Below are positions 18,507 to 27,542 of a stretch of DNA of 64,000 nucleotides, one piece after another (within the stretch, counting starts at the first letter, position 1; every line of letters starts with the position of its first letter). The stretch covers positions 124,001 to 188,000 of the forward strand of contig JAIETF010000030.1 in NCBI GenBank assembly GCA_019745415.1. The letters are read 5' to 3'. Made by a program: the position numbers and the translations under genes. The stretch comes from Candidatus Obscuribacterales bacterium. Lineage in GTDB: Bacteria > Cyanobacteriota > Vampirovibrionia > Obscuribacterales > Obscuribacteraceae. The notes under the pieces are model-generated. The model had not been told where the DNA came from. It worked only from the letters and a program-made list of their open reading frames with translations, and did not search any database.

Positions 18507-18627
18507 GATTTAGTAAAGTAGCGCAGACCCATCACCGGACCACAAGCCTATATAAATCTCGGTGATGGGGCAAGGGACTAATATTCACAAGTAATTTGGC
18601 AGATCCATCACCGGACCACAAGCCTAT
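18484..18627. repeat. Tandemly duplicated hairpin element of about 67 bp
   Basis: Copy one (18485-18551) and copy two (18560-18627) share CGGTGATGGGGCAAGGGACT, a diverged middle, then CCATCACCGGACCACAAGCC. Within copy one CCGGTGATGGG (18484-18494) and CCCATCACCGG (18528-18538) are perfect 11-bp inverted arms; copy two keeps a 9-bp version. Copy one overlaps the stop codon of the TPR gene. There is no T-tract, so simple termination is not obvious. It lies between convergent genes. Confidence 0.85.
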
Positions 18628-18640
18628 TTAGAACCCACTC

Positions 18641-19624
18641 TTATTCGTCGACTTTGACTAATTTCTCCAGGCGACCGACCAGGTCGGTTGCCTCCAAACG
18701 CAGTTTCAAATCTCTAAAGAAAAGCACATACCCTGTATAGGCTACCGAGAAAGTCACCATATTTAGCATCACATCAAACATGGCCGAGAGCACTCTGAGA
18801 TGAGTCGGTTCAGCCGCTTCAGAAAAGGAATCGAGCCCGCTCTGCTTGATCACAAAAGCTGTTTCAATCGCTTCTAAAATAGTAAGCGGACTTGAGATAG
18901 CAAAGTTTGCCAACATTATCGCCACCGACAGAAGACACATAAAGGAGGCGCCGCGCAAGAGCCTCGCCCTGGCGAATTGTAGGCTTCTGGCTGACAGAGT
19001 CTTGAAAGAGCAATCTTCCACCACGGCACCGGCGGTGAGCAAAGCGCCATAAAGCGAGGTAATCGCCAAACTAAAAGTAAGCAAAAGCCCAATCACAAAA
19101 AAAACCAAGCCGCCCACCAGAAAGCGCTCGGCGCCAAGCCTAGAAACAACTGTTAGGGCAGAAACAATGACGACGGTCCAAGCGATCAGCACCAAAAGAG
19201 GCGGCAAGACCGCCAGATTGTAGACACCGAAGATCAACCAGCGCCGCTTCTTGATAGCTGCATAAGCCTCTTGATAGCTGGTATTGAGATGCAACAGAAA
19301 GCGCGACATTGCCGAGCAGCGCATGCAAAGCTCCCAGGCGGAATAGAACCAGAGCACGATACAAGCAAGAATCACAGCCATTGCAATTGCGAAAGGTGCC
19401 ACAGCCAGCTTAGATTCAGCAGCTACCTTGAGCCATTCCAGCATTGCATACTGAGCCAAATTTGAAGCTACGGCGCTGAAAAGTGCCGGCAGAAACAAAA
19501 CGCGGCTGTAAAGCCTGATGTTAACGCGAACCAAGCGGAAGGCAAGACTGACCATATCGGCTAGAGCCAGCACACGAGGCTCCGATCCTGACTCCAAAAG
19601 TGAATGAACTGATGCTTCCGACAA
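18641..19624 (-). CDS. Multi-pass membrane protein of unknown function
   Basis: The 327-residue product has about six hydrophobic helices, at roughly residues 40-60, 75-100, 130-160, 168-195, 225-245 and 285-305. A cytoplasmic C-terminal helix is rich in Lys/Glu/Leu. It resembles the glycerophosphodiesterase-type membrane domain or DUF975-like integral proteins in layout, but no diagnostic motif was recognised. The gene is divergent from the HD phosphohydrolase with a 90-bp gap. Confidence 0.65.
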   Translation of the reverse strand: MSEASVHSLLESGSEPRVLALADMVSLAFRLVRVNIRLYSRVLFLPALFSAVASNLAQYAMLEWLKVAAESKLAVAPFAIAMAVILACIVLWFYSAWELCMRCSAMSRFLLHLNTSYQEAYAAIKKRRWLIFGVYNLAVLPPLLVLIAWTVVIVSALTVVSRLGAERFLVGGLVFFVIGLLLTFSLAITSLYGALLTAGAVVEDCSFKTLSARSLQFARARLLRGASFMCLLSVAIMLANFAISSPLTILEAIETAFVIKQSGLDSFSEAAEPTHLRVLSAMFDVMLNMVTFSVAYTGYVLFFRDLKLRLEATDLVGRLEKLVKVDE

Positions 19625-19714
19625 CTATCCCGACCCGCAATCTCCGGCAACTTTACAATAGAAAGGCTTGAACAATCAGTATAATATTTCAAGTCTATAT
19701 TTAATGGAAACGGC

Positions 19715-21034
19715 ATGCCAAGAGTCGCAAACAAAAGGACATACCTCGACCCCATCCACCAGGACATAGTTCTGGACCGAGATAAGCCGGCGGAAAGACT
19801 GGTTGTCGATCTGATTGATGCCGTCGAATTCCAGAGACTGCGTCGCATTCATCAACTTGGCGTTTCCTATTTCACTTTTCAAGGCGCTGAAGGTTCTCGC
19901 TTTACCCACTCTGTAGGCGTCATGCACGTCGCCCATCGGCTCTGCGATATTCTCGTCAGTCGCCAGCCGCAAGCAGAAAGTCAGCGAGCCTTGATCCTGG
20001 CTTCCGCTCTCTTGCACGATGTCGGACATGGTCCTTTTTCTCATGTTACCGAAAAGATTCTTGGCTATGACCACGAAGACTGGTCTTGCAAGGTCATCTC
20101 GGGCGACACTCAAGTACGCGCGATACTCGACAACTTTAAGGAAGAGCCAGGACTGGCCGACAAAATTGTCAAAGTGCTCAAGAAAACCTACACACCGCAT
20201 TATGTTTCGCACATAGTGTCAAGCCAATTAGACTGTGACCGCTTCGACTATCTGCTTAGAGACAGCTATATGACGGGCACGGCATATGGGCTTTTTGCAC
20301 TAAAGCGCATTTTACGCTCTATGGAAATCGACGAAGACGAGGACCGCCTGCTGGTAGTCGGAGAGAAAGGTCAAATTGCCGTTGAAGACTATTTGTTTGC
20401 CCGTTATTCGATGTACGCACAGGTCTATTATCACCGCAAGAACTTGGCGGCCCGAGCCATGCTGGGCAAACTTATCAAAAGAGCAAGATATGTGCTCGAA
20501 GACAAAGACACCAAAATTTCATTTATAGATGAACCCACCAGACTCTGGCTTACAGCCGAACCTTTGACCGTTGACGATTATCTTAGTCTCGACGATGTTC
20601 AGTTCTTCTACCATATTAAACGCTGGCTCAAAGACAATGATCCTATTTTGGCCGACCTCTCATATCGTTTTCTCAACAGACAGATATTCAAAGCCAGCCG
20701 CATCAAGAGTACTGATAAAGCCGAAATAGACTCAATCGAAGCGCAAGCCAGAAAGGCCGTCGCCTCACTAGGCTACGATCCAGACTATTACGTAGCTGTG
20801 GAGTCAACCGGCTTCCGCCCTTACGACTACTACCGCCCCGAAGAAGAGCATCCCCAAACCAATATAATGGTCCGCACCGAATCTGGTGAAGTGAAGGAAC
20901 TATCGCAGTTGAGCCTGGCCATAGAAGCCTTGGTCAAAGGCAACTATGAGTCGTCTTGGCTCGTTTATCCGCAAGAAGCCAGCGAGAAAATTCTAGAAAT
21001 AAAAGAACCTGCATTGACTCATTCCAGAGTCTAA
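19715..21034 (+). CDS. HD-superfamily phosphohydrolase (COG1078/YwfO type)
   Basis: The 439-residue product starts DPIHQDIVLD and has the metal-binding set SRFTHSVGVMHVAHR (His65), ALLHDVGHGPFSHVTE (His101-Asp102) and SSQLDCDRFDYLLRDS. This is the order of dGTPase-like HD enzymes of the COG1078 family. It would hydrolyse nucleotide or related phosphates in the cytoplasm. The motif is complete, so the protein is probably active. Its stop lies 23 bp before ffh, so it may be co-transcribed with it. Confidence 0.9.
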   Translation: MPRVANKRTYLDPIHQDIVLDRDKPAERLVVDLIDAVEFQRLRRIHQLGVSYFTFQGAEGSRFTHSVGVMHVAHRLCDILVSRQPQAESQRALILASALLHDVGHGPFSHVTEKILGYDHEDWSCKVISGDTQVRAILDNFKEEPGLADKIVKVLKKTYTPHYVSHIVSSQLDCDRFDYLLRDSYMTGTAYGLFALKRILRSMEIDEDEDRLLVVGEKGQIAVEDYLFARYSMYAQVYYHRKNLAARAMLGKLIKRARYVLEDKDTKISFIDEPTRLWLTAEPLTVDDYLSLDDVQFFYHIKRWLKDNDPILADLSYRFLNRQIFKASRIKSTDKAEIDSIEAQARKAVASLGYDPDYYVAVESTGFRPYDYYRPEEEHPQTNIMVRTESGEVKELSQLSLAIEALVKGNYESSWLVYPQEASEKILEIKEPALTHSRV

Positions 21035-21057
21035 AGCACGTAATAGAGGAAAGGAAA

Positions 21058-22584
21058 ATGTTCGACAATCTCACAGACAAACTACACGGTGCCTTTCGCA
21101 GCCTCACAGGCAACGACAAGCTCACAGCCGACAATATTGAAGATGCTATTCGCGAAGTAAGAAAGTCACTTCTTGAAGCCGACGTCAGTTTGAAAGTAGT
21201 CAAAATTTTCATTTCCAATGTCAGACAGAAAGCGCTTGGCGCCGATGTCTTGACGGCGGTTCGCCCAGACCAACAGTTCGTCAAAATTGTGCATGACGAA
21301 CTAGTCACCATACTCGGTGGCGAGCACAGCCCCCTTAATCACCAGGGCAATCCAGGTGTAATCATGATGGTCGGCTTGCAGGGCGCCGGCAAAACCACGG
21401 CTTGCGGCAAGTTGGCATTCAAACTGAAAGAGGAAGGCGCCAAACCTCTATTGGTTGCCTGCGACGTGCAGCGTCCAGCCGCTATTCACCAATTGCAAAC
21501 CTTAGGCAAACAGATTGACGTGCCGGTTTTCGCCCTAGAGGGCAATCAAGACGTGCAGGAAATTGCCGAGTTAGCCGTCAAAGAAGCCAAAGAGAAGGGA
21601 CTGAGCCCGGTTATTCTCGACACAGCCGGTCGTCTGCAGGTTGATACACCGCTTATGGCCGAGCTGCTTATCATCGACCGCTTCCTCAAGCCACAAGAGA
21701 AAATCTTGGTGGTAGACAGCATGACCGGTCAAGAAGCAGTCAACGTTGCCGAAACTTTCAACACTCAACTCGACCTTACCGGTCTTCTACTCACCAAGGT
21801 AGACGGCGATGCCAGAGGCGGCGCCGCGCTGTCAGTCAGAGAAGCGGTCGGTAAGCCGGTCAAGTTCATTTCCACCGGCGAGAAGCTGGACAATCTAGAA
21901 ACATTCTATCCAGACCGCATGGCCAGCCGCATTCTCGATATGGGCGATGTGGTCTCTCTGGTAGAACGGGCTCAAAAGAATATTGACGAGCGCGAAGCCA
22001 CCGAAACCGTAATGGATATGCTCACCAAAGATCTCAACTTTGAGAGCTTTGTAAAGATGCAAAAGATGATGAAAGGTATGGGCCCGATGGGCGACATCAT
22101 GAAAATGATGGGCTTCGGCGGCATGTTCGGCATTTCGACCGAGCAACAGAAGCAAATTGCCGCCGAAGGCGAAGTAATGATGAGCAAGTATGAAATAGCC
22201 ATCAATTCGATGACTAGAGAAGAACGCCGCAATCCCGACATCATTGACTATAAACGCCGTCGCCGCATTGCCAAGGGCAGTGGGCTCAAAGATAACGAAA
22301 TCGGCAAAATGTTGAACGACTTTCAAAAGATGCGTACGGTGTTCGGCTCATTCAGACAGATGATGGCCGGCGGCGGAATGCCTGGAATGCCTGGTATGCC
22401 GGGCATGCCCGGTGGTTTCCCTGGTGGGATGCCCGGTGGCTTCCCCGGCGGTTTCCCAGGCGGAATGCCTGGTATGCCCCCCATGCCGCCCGGTTTCCAG
22501 GGTATGCCCAGACCAGGAGCGAAGTCTTCAAGTGGTTATTCGGGCGGAGCCTTCTTTAACAAACGCAAGAAAAAGAAGAAGTAA
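21058..22584 (+). CDS. ffh: Signal recognition particle GTPase Ffh (SRP54)
   Basis: The 508-residue product has the N domain (FDNLTDKLHGAFRSLTG), the G domain with P-loop GLQGAGKTT, VACDVQRPAAI, DTAGRL and TKVDGDARGG, and a Met-rich M domain (KMQKMMKGMGPMGDIMKMMG) with SG(L)KDNEIGKML. It binds signal sequences of nascent proteins with SRP RNA and delivers them to FtsY. The tail is unusually long and collagen-like, with repeated GMPG and GGFP units before a Lys-rich end. The start is the ATG at 21058 with AGGAAAGG upstream; the open frame extends back to 20956 inside the HD gene. Confidence 0.97.
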   Translation: MFDNLTDKLHGAFRSLTGNDKLTADNIEDAIREVRKSLLEADVSLKVVKIFISNVRQKALGADVLTAVRPDQQFVKIVHDELVTILGGEHSPLNHQGNPGVIMMVGLQGAGKTTACGKLAFKLKEEGAKPLLVACDVQRPAAIHQLQTLGKQIDVPVFALEGNQDVQEIAELAVKEAKEKGLSPVILDTAGRLQVDTPLMAELLIIDRFLKPQEKILVVDSMTGQEAVNVAETFNTQLDLTGLLLTKVDGDARGGAALSVREAVGKPVKFISTGEKLDNLETFYPDRMASRILDMGDVVSLVERAQKNIDEREATETVMDMLTKDLNFESFVKMQKMMKGMGPMGDIMKMMGFGGMFGISTEQQKQIAAEGEVMMSKYEIAINSMTREERRNPDIIDYKRRRRIAKGSGLKDNEIGKMLNDFQKMRTVFGSFRQMMAGGGMPGMPGMPGMPGGFPGGMPGGFPGGFPGGMPGMPPMPPGFQGMPRPGAKSSSGYSGGAFFNKRKKKKK

Positions 22585-22791
22585 AAAAATACTCTCTGCA
22601 AATTCTTCCAGATGTCCAAATTAGCAGCCGGTTGGGCGTTTCAGCCATCTGAACCGGTTCAGGAAAAGAGCCCAGACATGTCAAGTTGCAGAAGCTTAAC
22701 AACATATACATTGAAGACATACGTTGCGGCGGGACATACTGGTAGAATTGCTATTTGCAGTCTTTTTAAATTAAATGGAGAAAGATAGTTC

Positions 22792-23046
22792 GTGGTTAAA
22801 TTAAGGCTTAAGCGCGTCGGCGCCAAGAAAGCCCCTCACTACAGAATCGTAGCCGTTGATTCCCGCATGAGACGCGATGGTATGCCCATCGAAGAACTGG
22901 GTTATTACAATCCTCGTTCCAAAGAGCTCAAAGTCAACAGGGAAGCGGTAGAAAAATGGATGAAAAACGGCGCCCAGGCAAGCGATACGGTAGCAAGCCT
23001 TTTAAAAAGGGACCAAGGCGCTTCGGCTCAAACAGCGGGCGCGTAA
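22792..23046 (+). CDS. rpsP: 30S ribosomal protein S16
   Basis: The 84-residue product is a full-length S16: [34 protein letters not shown] and the [18 protein letters not shown] end. It starts at GTG with GGAGAAAGA upstream. It is needed for 30S assembly. Its last 91 bp overlap the next gene in another frame. The 207-bp gap after ffh holds an imperfect inverted repeat around AACCGGTT but no clear terminator. Confidence 0.97.
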   Translation: MVKLRLKRVGAKKAPHYRIVAVDSRMRRDGMPIEELGYYNPRSKELKVNREAVEKWMKNGAQASDTVASLLKRDQGASAQTAGA

Positions 23047-23303
23047 GACAGCCGGTCATCGATACGACCGCGCCTGAGGATCTTGCCGAGTACATACTTA
23101 AGGTACTAGCCAAAGATCCTGACGCACTGCAGTTTGAGAGAGAACAACTAAACCCGGGTCGCAGCCGTGTCAACGTCACCTGTGACCCGCTAGTGACAGG
23201 CCGCCTCATCGGCAAAGATGGACGGACCATCACAGCCTTGCGTTCACTAATAAGAGCCGCAGCCAGTCGCTACGGCAAGAGAGTAGACATCGAAGTCTCC
23301 TGA
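22956..23303 (+). CDS. khpA: KhpA-like KH-domain RNA-binding protein
   Basis: The 115-residue product has a C-terminal KH domain (about residues 38-115). It shows [16 protein letters not shown], the [34 protein letters not shown] core with the GKDG loop, and the KRVDIEV end. KhpA proteins bind RNA together with KhpB and affect division and translation. The gene sits after rpsP as usual. The only standard start codon upstream of the KH core is the ATG at 22956, inside rpsP. It gives an extra basic N-terminus of about 30 residues ([20 protein letters not shown]) that ordinary KhpA lacks. Confidence 0.9.
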   Translation: MDEKRRPGKRYGSKPFKKGPRRFGSNSGRVRQPVIDTTAPEDLAEYILKVLAKDPDALQFEREQLNPGRSRVNVTCDPLVTGRLIGKDGRTITALRSLIRAAASRYGKRVDIEVS

Positions 23304-23324
23304 ACCAATTAGGAGTTCTGCGAG

Positions 23325-23681
23325 TTGACTCAAGAAAAATCAGATTCTGAGCCAGGATCAGACCTTTTGCAGGCGGTCCTGGCTCGTTCTTTTATCTCAC
23401 AAGCTCAAGCCGACCTGGTCAAGCGCGACAGCGAAAACACAGGCATGAGCATCGAAGAAGTTTTGCTGGCCCGACGCTGGATCACCGAAGAGCAATTGAG
23501 CGAATTGCAAGGCGGCCAGAAAAACAGCGAAGCAAGCAACGCCGCGGCCGCCACAAAGAAACAAGTGGTCGACAGAGTAAGCGGCGGCATCATCCAAATG
23601 GGCGGCTCATCGGACGATTATGGCGAAAACCTGGCCCGCTACCGCTCAATCATGCGCGATGTACTAGGCAACGAACAATAA
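23325..23681 (+). CDS. Small uncharacterised protein downstream of khpA
   Basis: The 118-residue product starts at TTG with AGGAG nine bases upstream. Residues 12-62 form a helical unit (LLQAVLARSFISQAQADLVK ... ARRWITEEQLSELQ) that resembles the N-terminal helical domain of type II secretion/pilus ATPases (MshEN-type). The C-terminal half is Ala/Gly-rich and ends YRSIMRDVLGNEQ. It lies 21 bp after khpA and is probably in its operon, where rimM and trmD would usually be found. Function unknown. Confidence 0.6.
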   Translation: MTQEKSDSEPGSDLLQAVLARSFISQAQADLVKRDSENTGMSIEEVLLARRWITEEQLSELQGGQKNSEASNAAAATKKQVVDRVSGGIIQMGGSSDDYGENLARYRSIMRDVLGNEQ

Positions 23682-23711
23682 AAACTAAGCGAATTAGTCT
23701 GAACTTCAGCG

Positions 23712-25583
23712 TCAGTTGAATTGCACAAGTAACTCAGTGGCAGAGCGATCTACCCGCACAGATGCTGAAGCGCCGTTCGCTTCCAGCAAAGCCCGAGCCA
23801 GAGCCAAACCCAGCCCCGGCGCCACAGTCTTGTGTTCATCAATCTTTTGAAAAGGCTCAAAAAACAAATCGCATATAGATGGCGGGAAAAGCTTTTCAGG
23901 AGCGAGCAGTCGAACCGAAACAGCCGCCCCTTGCTGCACAAGCAAAGTAACTTGTCCATGCTTAACCAGCCTGACAAAGCAGCCGACTAACTTTCCCAAA
24001 GCCTGCACCAAACGATCGCTATCACCACTTACGGTGGCGCGACAACCTTCAAATACAATATTGACTTTGCGCTCTTCACAGAGTTCAGAAAGATTGTCGA
24101 TCACATTATCAAGGCAGTCTTCAAGGCTGACTTCAGTGCGATGCATCTCTAAGTGCCCAGCCTTGAGTTTCTCAAGATCAAGCAGATCGTTAATCAGTCC
24201 AATTAGAAGATCCGCCTTCTCCTCTGAACGTTTCGCTTCCACTACGACACGCTCCTCGACTGGTCCATAGACGCCAGCAGGCAGCAGTTGCAGAAAGCCC
24301 ACCACCGAAGTCAGGGGCGTGCGAAGGTCATGGCTAACCATGGCGACAAAGGCCTTCTTCATGTTTTCCAAATCAACACGCTCGCTAACATCAACCACAA
24401 TTGCCAAATAACAATCACGTTCGCGTATCTTGAGTGAAACCAAGCCAAGCTCGAGACTAATGGTTCTAGCCGGTTCACCCATAGTTTTTGCTTTGAGCAA
24501 AGTTCTGCCTTTTCTAGACAATTCAGCAAAGTTTAGAGCGTTGCCACTCTCTTCAGCAAAGAGCTCTGTAAAACTCCTTCCCACTAAACCATTCTCGTTA
24601 TTTCTTTTGGCTATAAACTCGCCTTGAACATCAAAAATATACTCAGCCTGTTCATTTGCATAATCAATCACATAAGCAGACTGTCCACCTCTAGCAGAAA
24701 CTATCAGCAGACCTACAGGCAGTTGCTCGATTATGGTACGAAACTCTTCTTCAGCCTCACGCACCATTCTCTCTTCATAGCTAAGACTCTCAGCCATTTC
24801 ATGCATACCATGATCTAACTCGGCGATTTCATCCCGCCCTTCCATAAGGACATTTAGAGGCCTACCAACTTGCAAAAGCTCTGAATTCTCAACCAGTAAC
24901 TTCAGTCGACTGCTAATGTTACCGGTGAATAGATAGACAACAAAAAGGGCAATTAGAATGTTGCCTGAGAGTCCAGCCAAGAGCAATAAGCGACTTTCAT
25001 CGCGCCTCGCCTTAAGAACAGCCGGGCTTCTACTTTCAAGAGCCTTCTCCTGCTCAAGAAACTCCATCAAATCTTTTACAAGCCCCTCAAGCAGCCCTTG
25101 CATTCGAGCCTGATGCTCTAGTCCAATCTTGGCTAAAGCCTCAGGTTCTTCTACATCAATAATCTTTCGATACTCAGCAATGCGTTCCATTCCTTTGCTT
25201 ACTTGCATTTCAATTTCGTTAAACAAAGCAGCTTGCTTAGGCTGCTCTACCAATGCCGCTTTGATAGAGGAAAGCAATCGCGGAATCTTGGTTCTAGCCT
25301 CTTCGTAACGGGCAAGTTCAATAGACTGATGCTTGATTCCATACTTAGCTACGCCGTCTCCGGCAGCATAAAGATTCTGCATAAGACTATGAGCGCCGAC
25401 TATGATATTGCGCACTCTTTCCTGCCTTCCAGCTTCAACCTCAGCTTCCTTAACAAGATAAATTTGCCAAGCAAAGAAAAGAGACTCCAGCAATAAGATC
25501 AAAAGGGCAACCATCAGGCTCTTTGCGAAGAGCTTGGGAGAAAACAAAGCATCGATGCCACTAGAGCGGCGATCGTCAGACAC
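23712..25583 (-). CDS. Sensor histidine kinase with intact H-box but degenerate ATPase domain
   Basis: The 623-residue product has a transmembrane helix (about 17-37), an extracytoplasmic helical sensor region, a second helix (about 200-220), HAMP, a PAS-like domain (about 285-400), HisKA and a HATPase-like domain. The H-box MVSHDLRTPLTSVVGF is canonical (His418). In the HATPase region the N-box Asn is Cys535 (KLVGCFVRL), and the D-x-G-x-G motif is absent where VRLLAPEKLFPPS stands. The late GLGLALARALLEANGA segment remains. It can probably be phosphorylated but not bind ATP normally. Its start overlaps the end of the upstream kinase gene by 8 bp. Confidence 0.85.
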   Translation of the reverse strand: MSDDRRSSGIDALFSPKLFAKSLMVALLILLLESLFFAWQIYLVKEAEVEAGRQERVRNIIVGAHSLMQNLYAAGDGVAKYGIKHQSIELARYEEARTKIPRLLSSIKAALVEQPKQAALFNEIEMQVSKGMERIAEYRKIIDVEEPEALAKIGLEHQARMQGLLEGLVKDLMEFLEQEKALESRSPAVLKARRDESRLLLLAGLSGNILIALFVVYLFTGNISSRLKLLVENSELLQVGRPLNVLMEGRDEIAELDHGMHEMAESLSYEERMVREAEEEFRTIIEQLPVGLLIVSARGGQSAYVIDYANEQAEYIFDVQGEFIAKRNNENGLVGRSFTELFAEESGNALNFAELSRKGRTLLKAKTMGEPARTISLELGLVSLKIRERDCYLAIVVDVSERVDLENMKKAFVAMVSHDLRTPLTSVVGFLQLLPAGVYGPVEERVVVEAKRSEEKADLLIGLINDLLDLEKLKAGHLEMHRTEVSLEDCLDNVIDNLSELCEERKVNIVFEGCRATVSGDSDRLVQALGKLVGCFVRLVKHGQVTLLVQQGAAVSVRLLAPEKLFPPSICDLFFEPFQKIDEHKTVAPGLGLALARALLEANGASASVRVDRSATELLVQFN

Positions 25584-27417
25584 GCTGCCCCTCCCTTATA
25601 GGCAAACGAATCCAGAATAGACTCCCCTTTCCTTCTTCGCTCTCCACACCTATCGAACCGTTGTGCCCTTCAATAATTGCCTTACAAATAGCCAAGCCAA
25701 GCCCTGTACCACCCTTAGCTTTGGCATCACCTTCTTCAACTTGCTTGTAAGGCTCAAAGATCAACTCCAACTTCTCTTTCGGTATGCCGCGCCCCCGATC
25801 AATGACAGCAATCTCGACACAATCATTTCCCAACCTCGTAGCAATAGTAACTACGCCGCCTTTCTCAGAAAACTTGACGGCATTGCTGGCTAAATTGACA
25901 AGCACTTGCACAATACGATTGGCATCGGCATAGACATTCAACTGACTCGGCGGTACCTCTAGCTTCACTTTATACTTTTCAGCAAACATTGAAAGAGCAT
26001 TAAAAGTACGTTCCAAAATCAAATTAAGCGGAGTCAAACATGGCTCCACATCAACTTTTCCGGTCTCAAGTTTGTCTAAATCAAATAGATCATTCAGTAG
26101 AGTCAACAGACGATCAATATTCATCTCCATCTGCCGACAAGACTTATAAGCCTTCGGACTGATCACACCCAAACGTCCCACAGAAAGCTTAGCAAGAAAG
26201 TCGGATATTCCCTTGAGCGGTTCTCTCAACTGCTGGCGCACCATTGAGACGAACTGTTCACGCTCCCGCTCAAAAGCAAATCGCTCTGTTAGATTCTGCA
26301 AAACGAACATACTCTTGCGTTGGCCGCCACTCACAAGAGCTATCTCACGCCCCTCTAGTGGGAACTCGCCATCACGTCCTTGCCCTTGATAAAGCTTGCC
26401 GAAAGTGCCGACAGCTTTGGCAGCCGGCGCACTAGAGACAAAGTTTCGCAGAGGCTTACCAACCATGTGATGTGCCTTCTGTGTGAAATCCTGCTCTACT
26501 TGCTGATTGACAAATTCAATTCGACTCTTATCATCTAAAACAACAATGCCGGTTGGCAGACTCTCTACCAAAAGACGCATGCGCTCTTCACTGCTTTTAT
26601 TGAGGCGCCTCTCTCTATCTAGCTTCCGCGCCGCTTCCCTAAAAACTTCGTCAAGATAGGCAAGTTCGTCAGACCCGCCTACAGGGGGCAACAGGGCGCG
26701 ATGTTCTCTAAATCTCTCAAAGTTATCTCTGAGCGTGCTCATACGCTTGGTAATGCGCCAAGTAAACAAGCCAAAAGCCAACATAATGGCAAGCACGTTC
26801 AAGGCGAGAGTAAAATAGAGCACCTTAAGGGTGGTCTCTCTATTTGCTTGAGCCTCAATTGGTGAGCTACTGTCAAGGTTGCGACATAAATGCAAAAGAG
26901 AAGACACATCTCTGACCAACTCTTTCACATTCGGCTGAATCTGTGCTCTGCGGTCACGCCATTCCTGTAAAGAGCGCTCATCTTCTAAGCTGTTCTGCAG
27001 ACTCTCAATCTTGTCCATCACCGGCAAACAAACATTTATGTTACGCTCGATACTATTGAGCAAGGCTATGGCTGCCTGATTATCCGCCATCTCATCTTTG
27101 AGAAAATGAACCTGTTCTATCGCCTGCCGATGACTGCTCTGACTAGAATTCTCGCCCTGACCCTGCAAAGCTTTAGCCAGACGACCAAGCCCATCGCCTG
27201 TGTAATAGACTGTCAGCATTAGACTGTCGGCGGTGGCGCTAACCTTGCGCGCCCGCTCCATACGATCGGCGGCTGCTTCGGCTTGCCCAAGCAGCCACAA
27301 CAAAGCACCACCAATTGCCAACTGCCCTAGCAAAAGCAAAAGGACAAGCACTATACCCTGCTGGCTTATGCCCCACCTCACGCCAGAGGAACCTGTCTCA
27401 ACCGCCGCCTTCGCCAA
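25576..27417 (-). CDS. Sensor kinase with intact ATPase domain but no phospho-acceptor histidine
   Basis: The 613-residue product has the same architecture as its downstream partner: two transmembrane helices (about 17-37 and 205-225), a helical sensor loop, a HAMP-like linker, PAS and a dimerisation/ATPase core. The H-box reads MVRQQLREPLKGI, so Gln395 stands at the histidine position. The ATPase domain is complete: NLASNAVKF (Asn512), VIDRGRGIP (Asp540), IFEPYKQV and GTGLGLAICKAIIEGHNG. It should bind ATP but cannot autophosphorylate on histidine. It is the first gene of the two-gene operon and is divergent from the REC-kinase hybrid at 27543. Confidence 0.85.
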   Translation of the reverse strand: MAKAAVETGSSGVRWGISQQGIVLVLLLLLGQLAIGGALLWLLGQAEAAADRMERARKVSATADSLMLTVYYTGDGLGRLAKALQGQGENSSQSSHRQAIEQVHFLKDEMADNQAAIALLNSIERNINVCLPVMDKIESLQNSLEDERSLQEWRDRRAQIQPNVKELVRDVSSLLHLCRNLDSSSPIEAQANRETTLKVLYFTLALNVLAIMLAFGLFTWRITKRMSTLRDNFERFREHRALLPPVGGSDELAYLDEVFREAARKLDRERRLNKSSEERMRLLVESLPTGIVVLDDKSRIEFVNQQVEQDFTQKAHHMVGKPLRNFVSSAPAAKAVGTFGKLYQGQGRDGEFPLEGREIALVSGGQRKSMFVLQNLTERFAFEREREQFVSMVRQQLREPLKGISDFLAKLSVGRLGVISPKAYKSCRQMEMNIDRLLTLLNDLFDLDKLETGKVDVEPCLTPLNLILERTFNALSMFAEKYKVKLEVPPSQLNVYADANRIVQVLVNLASNAVKFSEKGGVVTIATRLGNDCVEIAVIDRGRGIPKEKLELIFEPYKQVEEGDAKAKGGTGLGLAICKAIIEGHNGSIGVESEEGKGSLFWIRLPIREGQRV

Positions 27418-27459
27418 GAAACCGCCTCAAAGTACTGCTCTAGCCTTGCCCCCGGGAAG

Positions 27460-27466
27460 TATAATA
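27460..27466. promoter_or_regulatory. Overlapping divergent -10 boxes
   Basis: The 125-bp gap between the kinase operon and the hybrid regulator contains TATAAT on the plus strand (27460-27465) and TATTAT on the minus strand (27466-27461). Neither has a good -35 at standard spacing. If used, the two promoters would compete for the same site, which suits a regulator controlling its own locus. An 11-bp AAGAGAAAACA direct repeat follows just before the plus-strand ATG. Confidence 0.3.
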
Positions 27467-27542
27467 CAGCCCTCAACGGGGTACTACTTATTAAAGGCCA
27501 AATAGAACGGCAGAGTAGCCAAGAGAAAACAAGAGAAAACAA

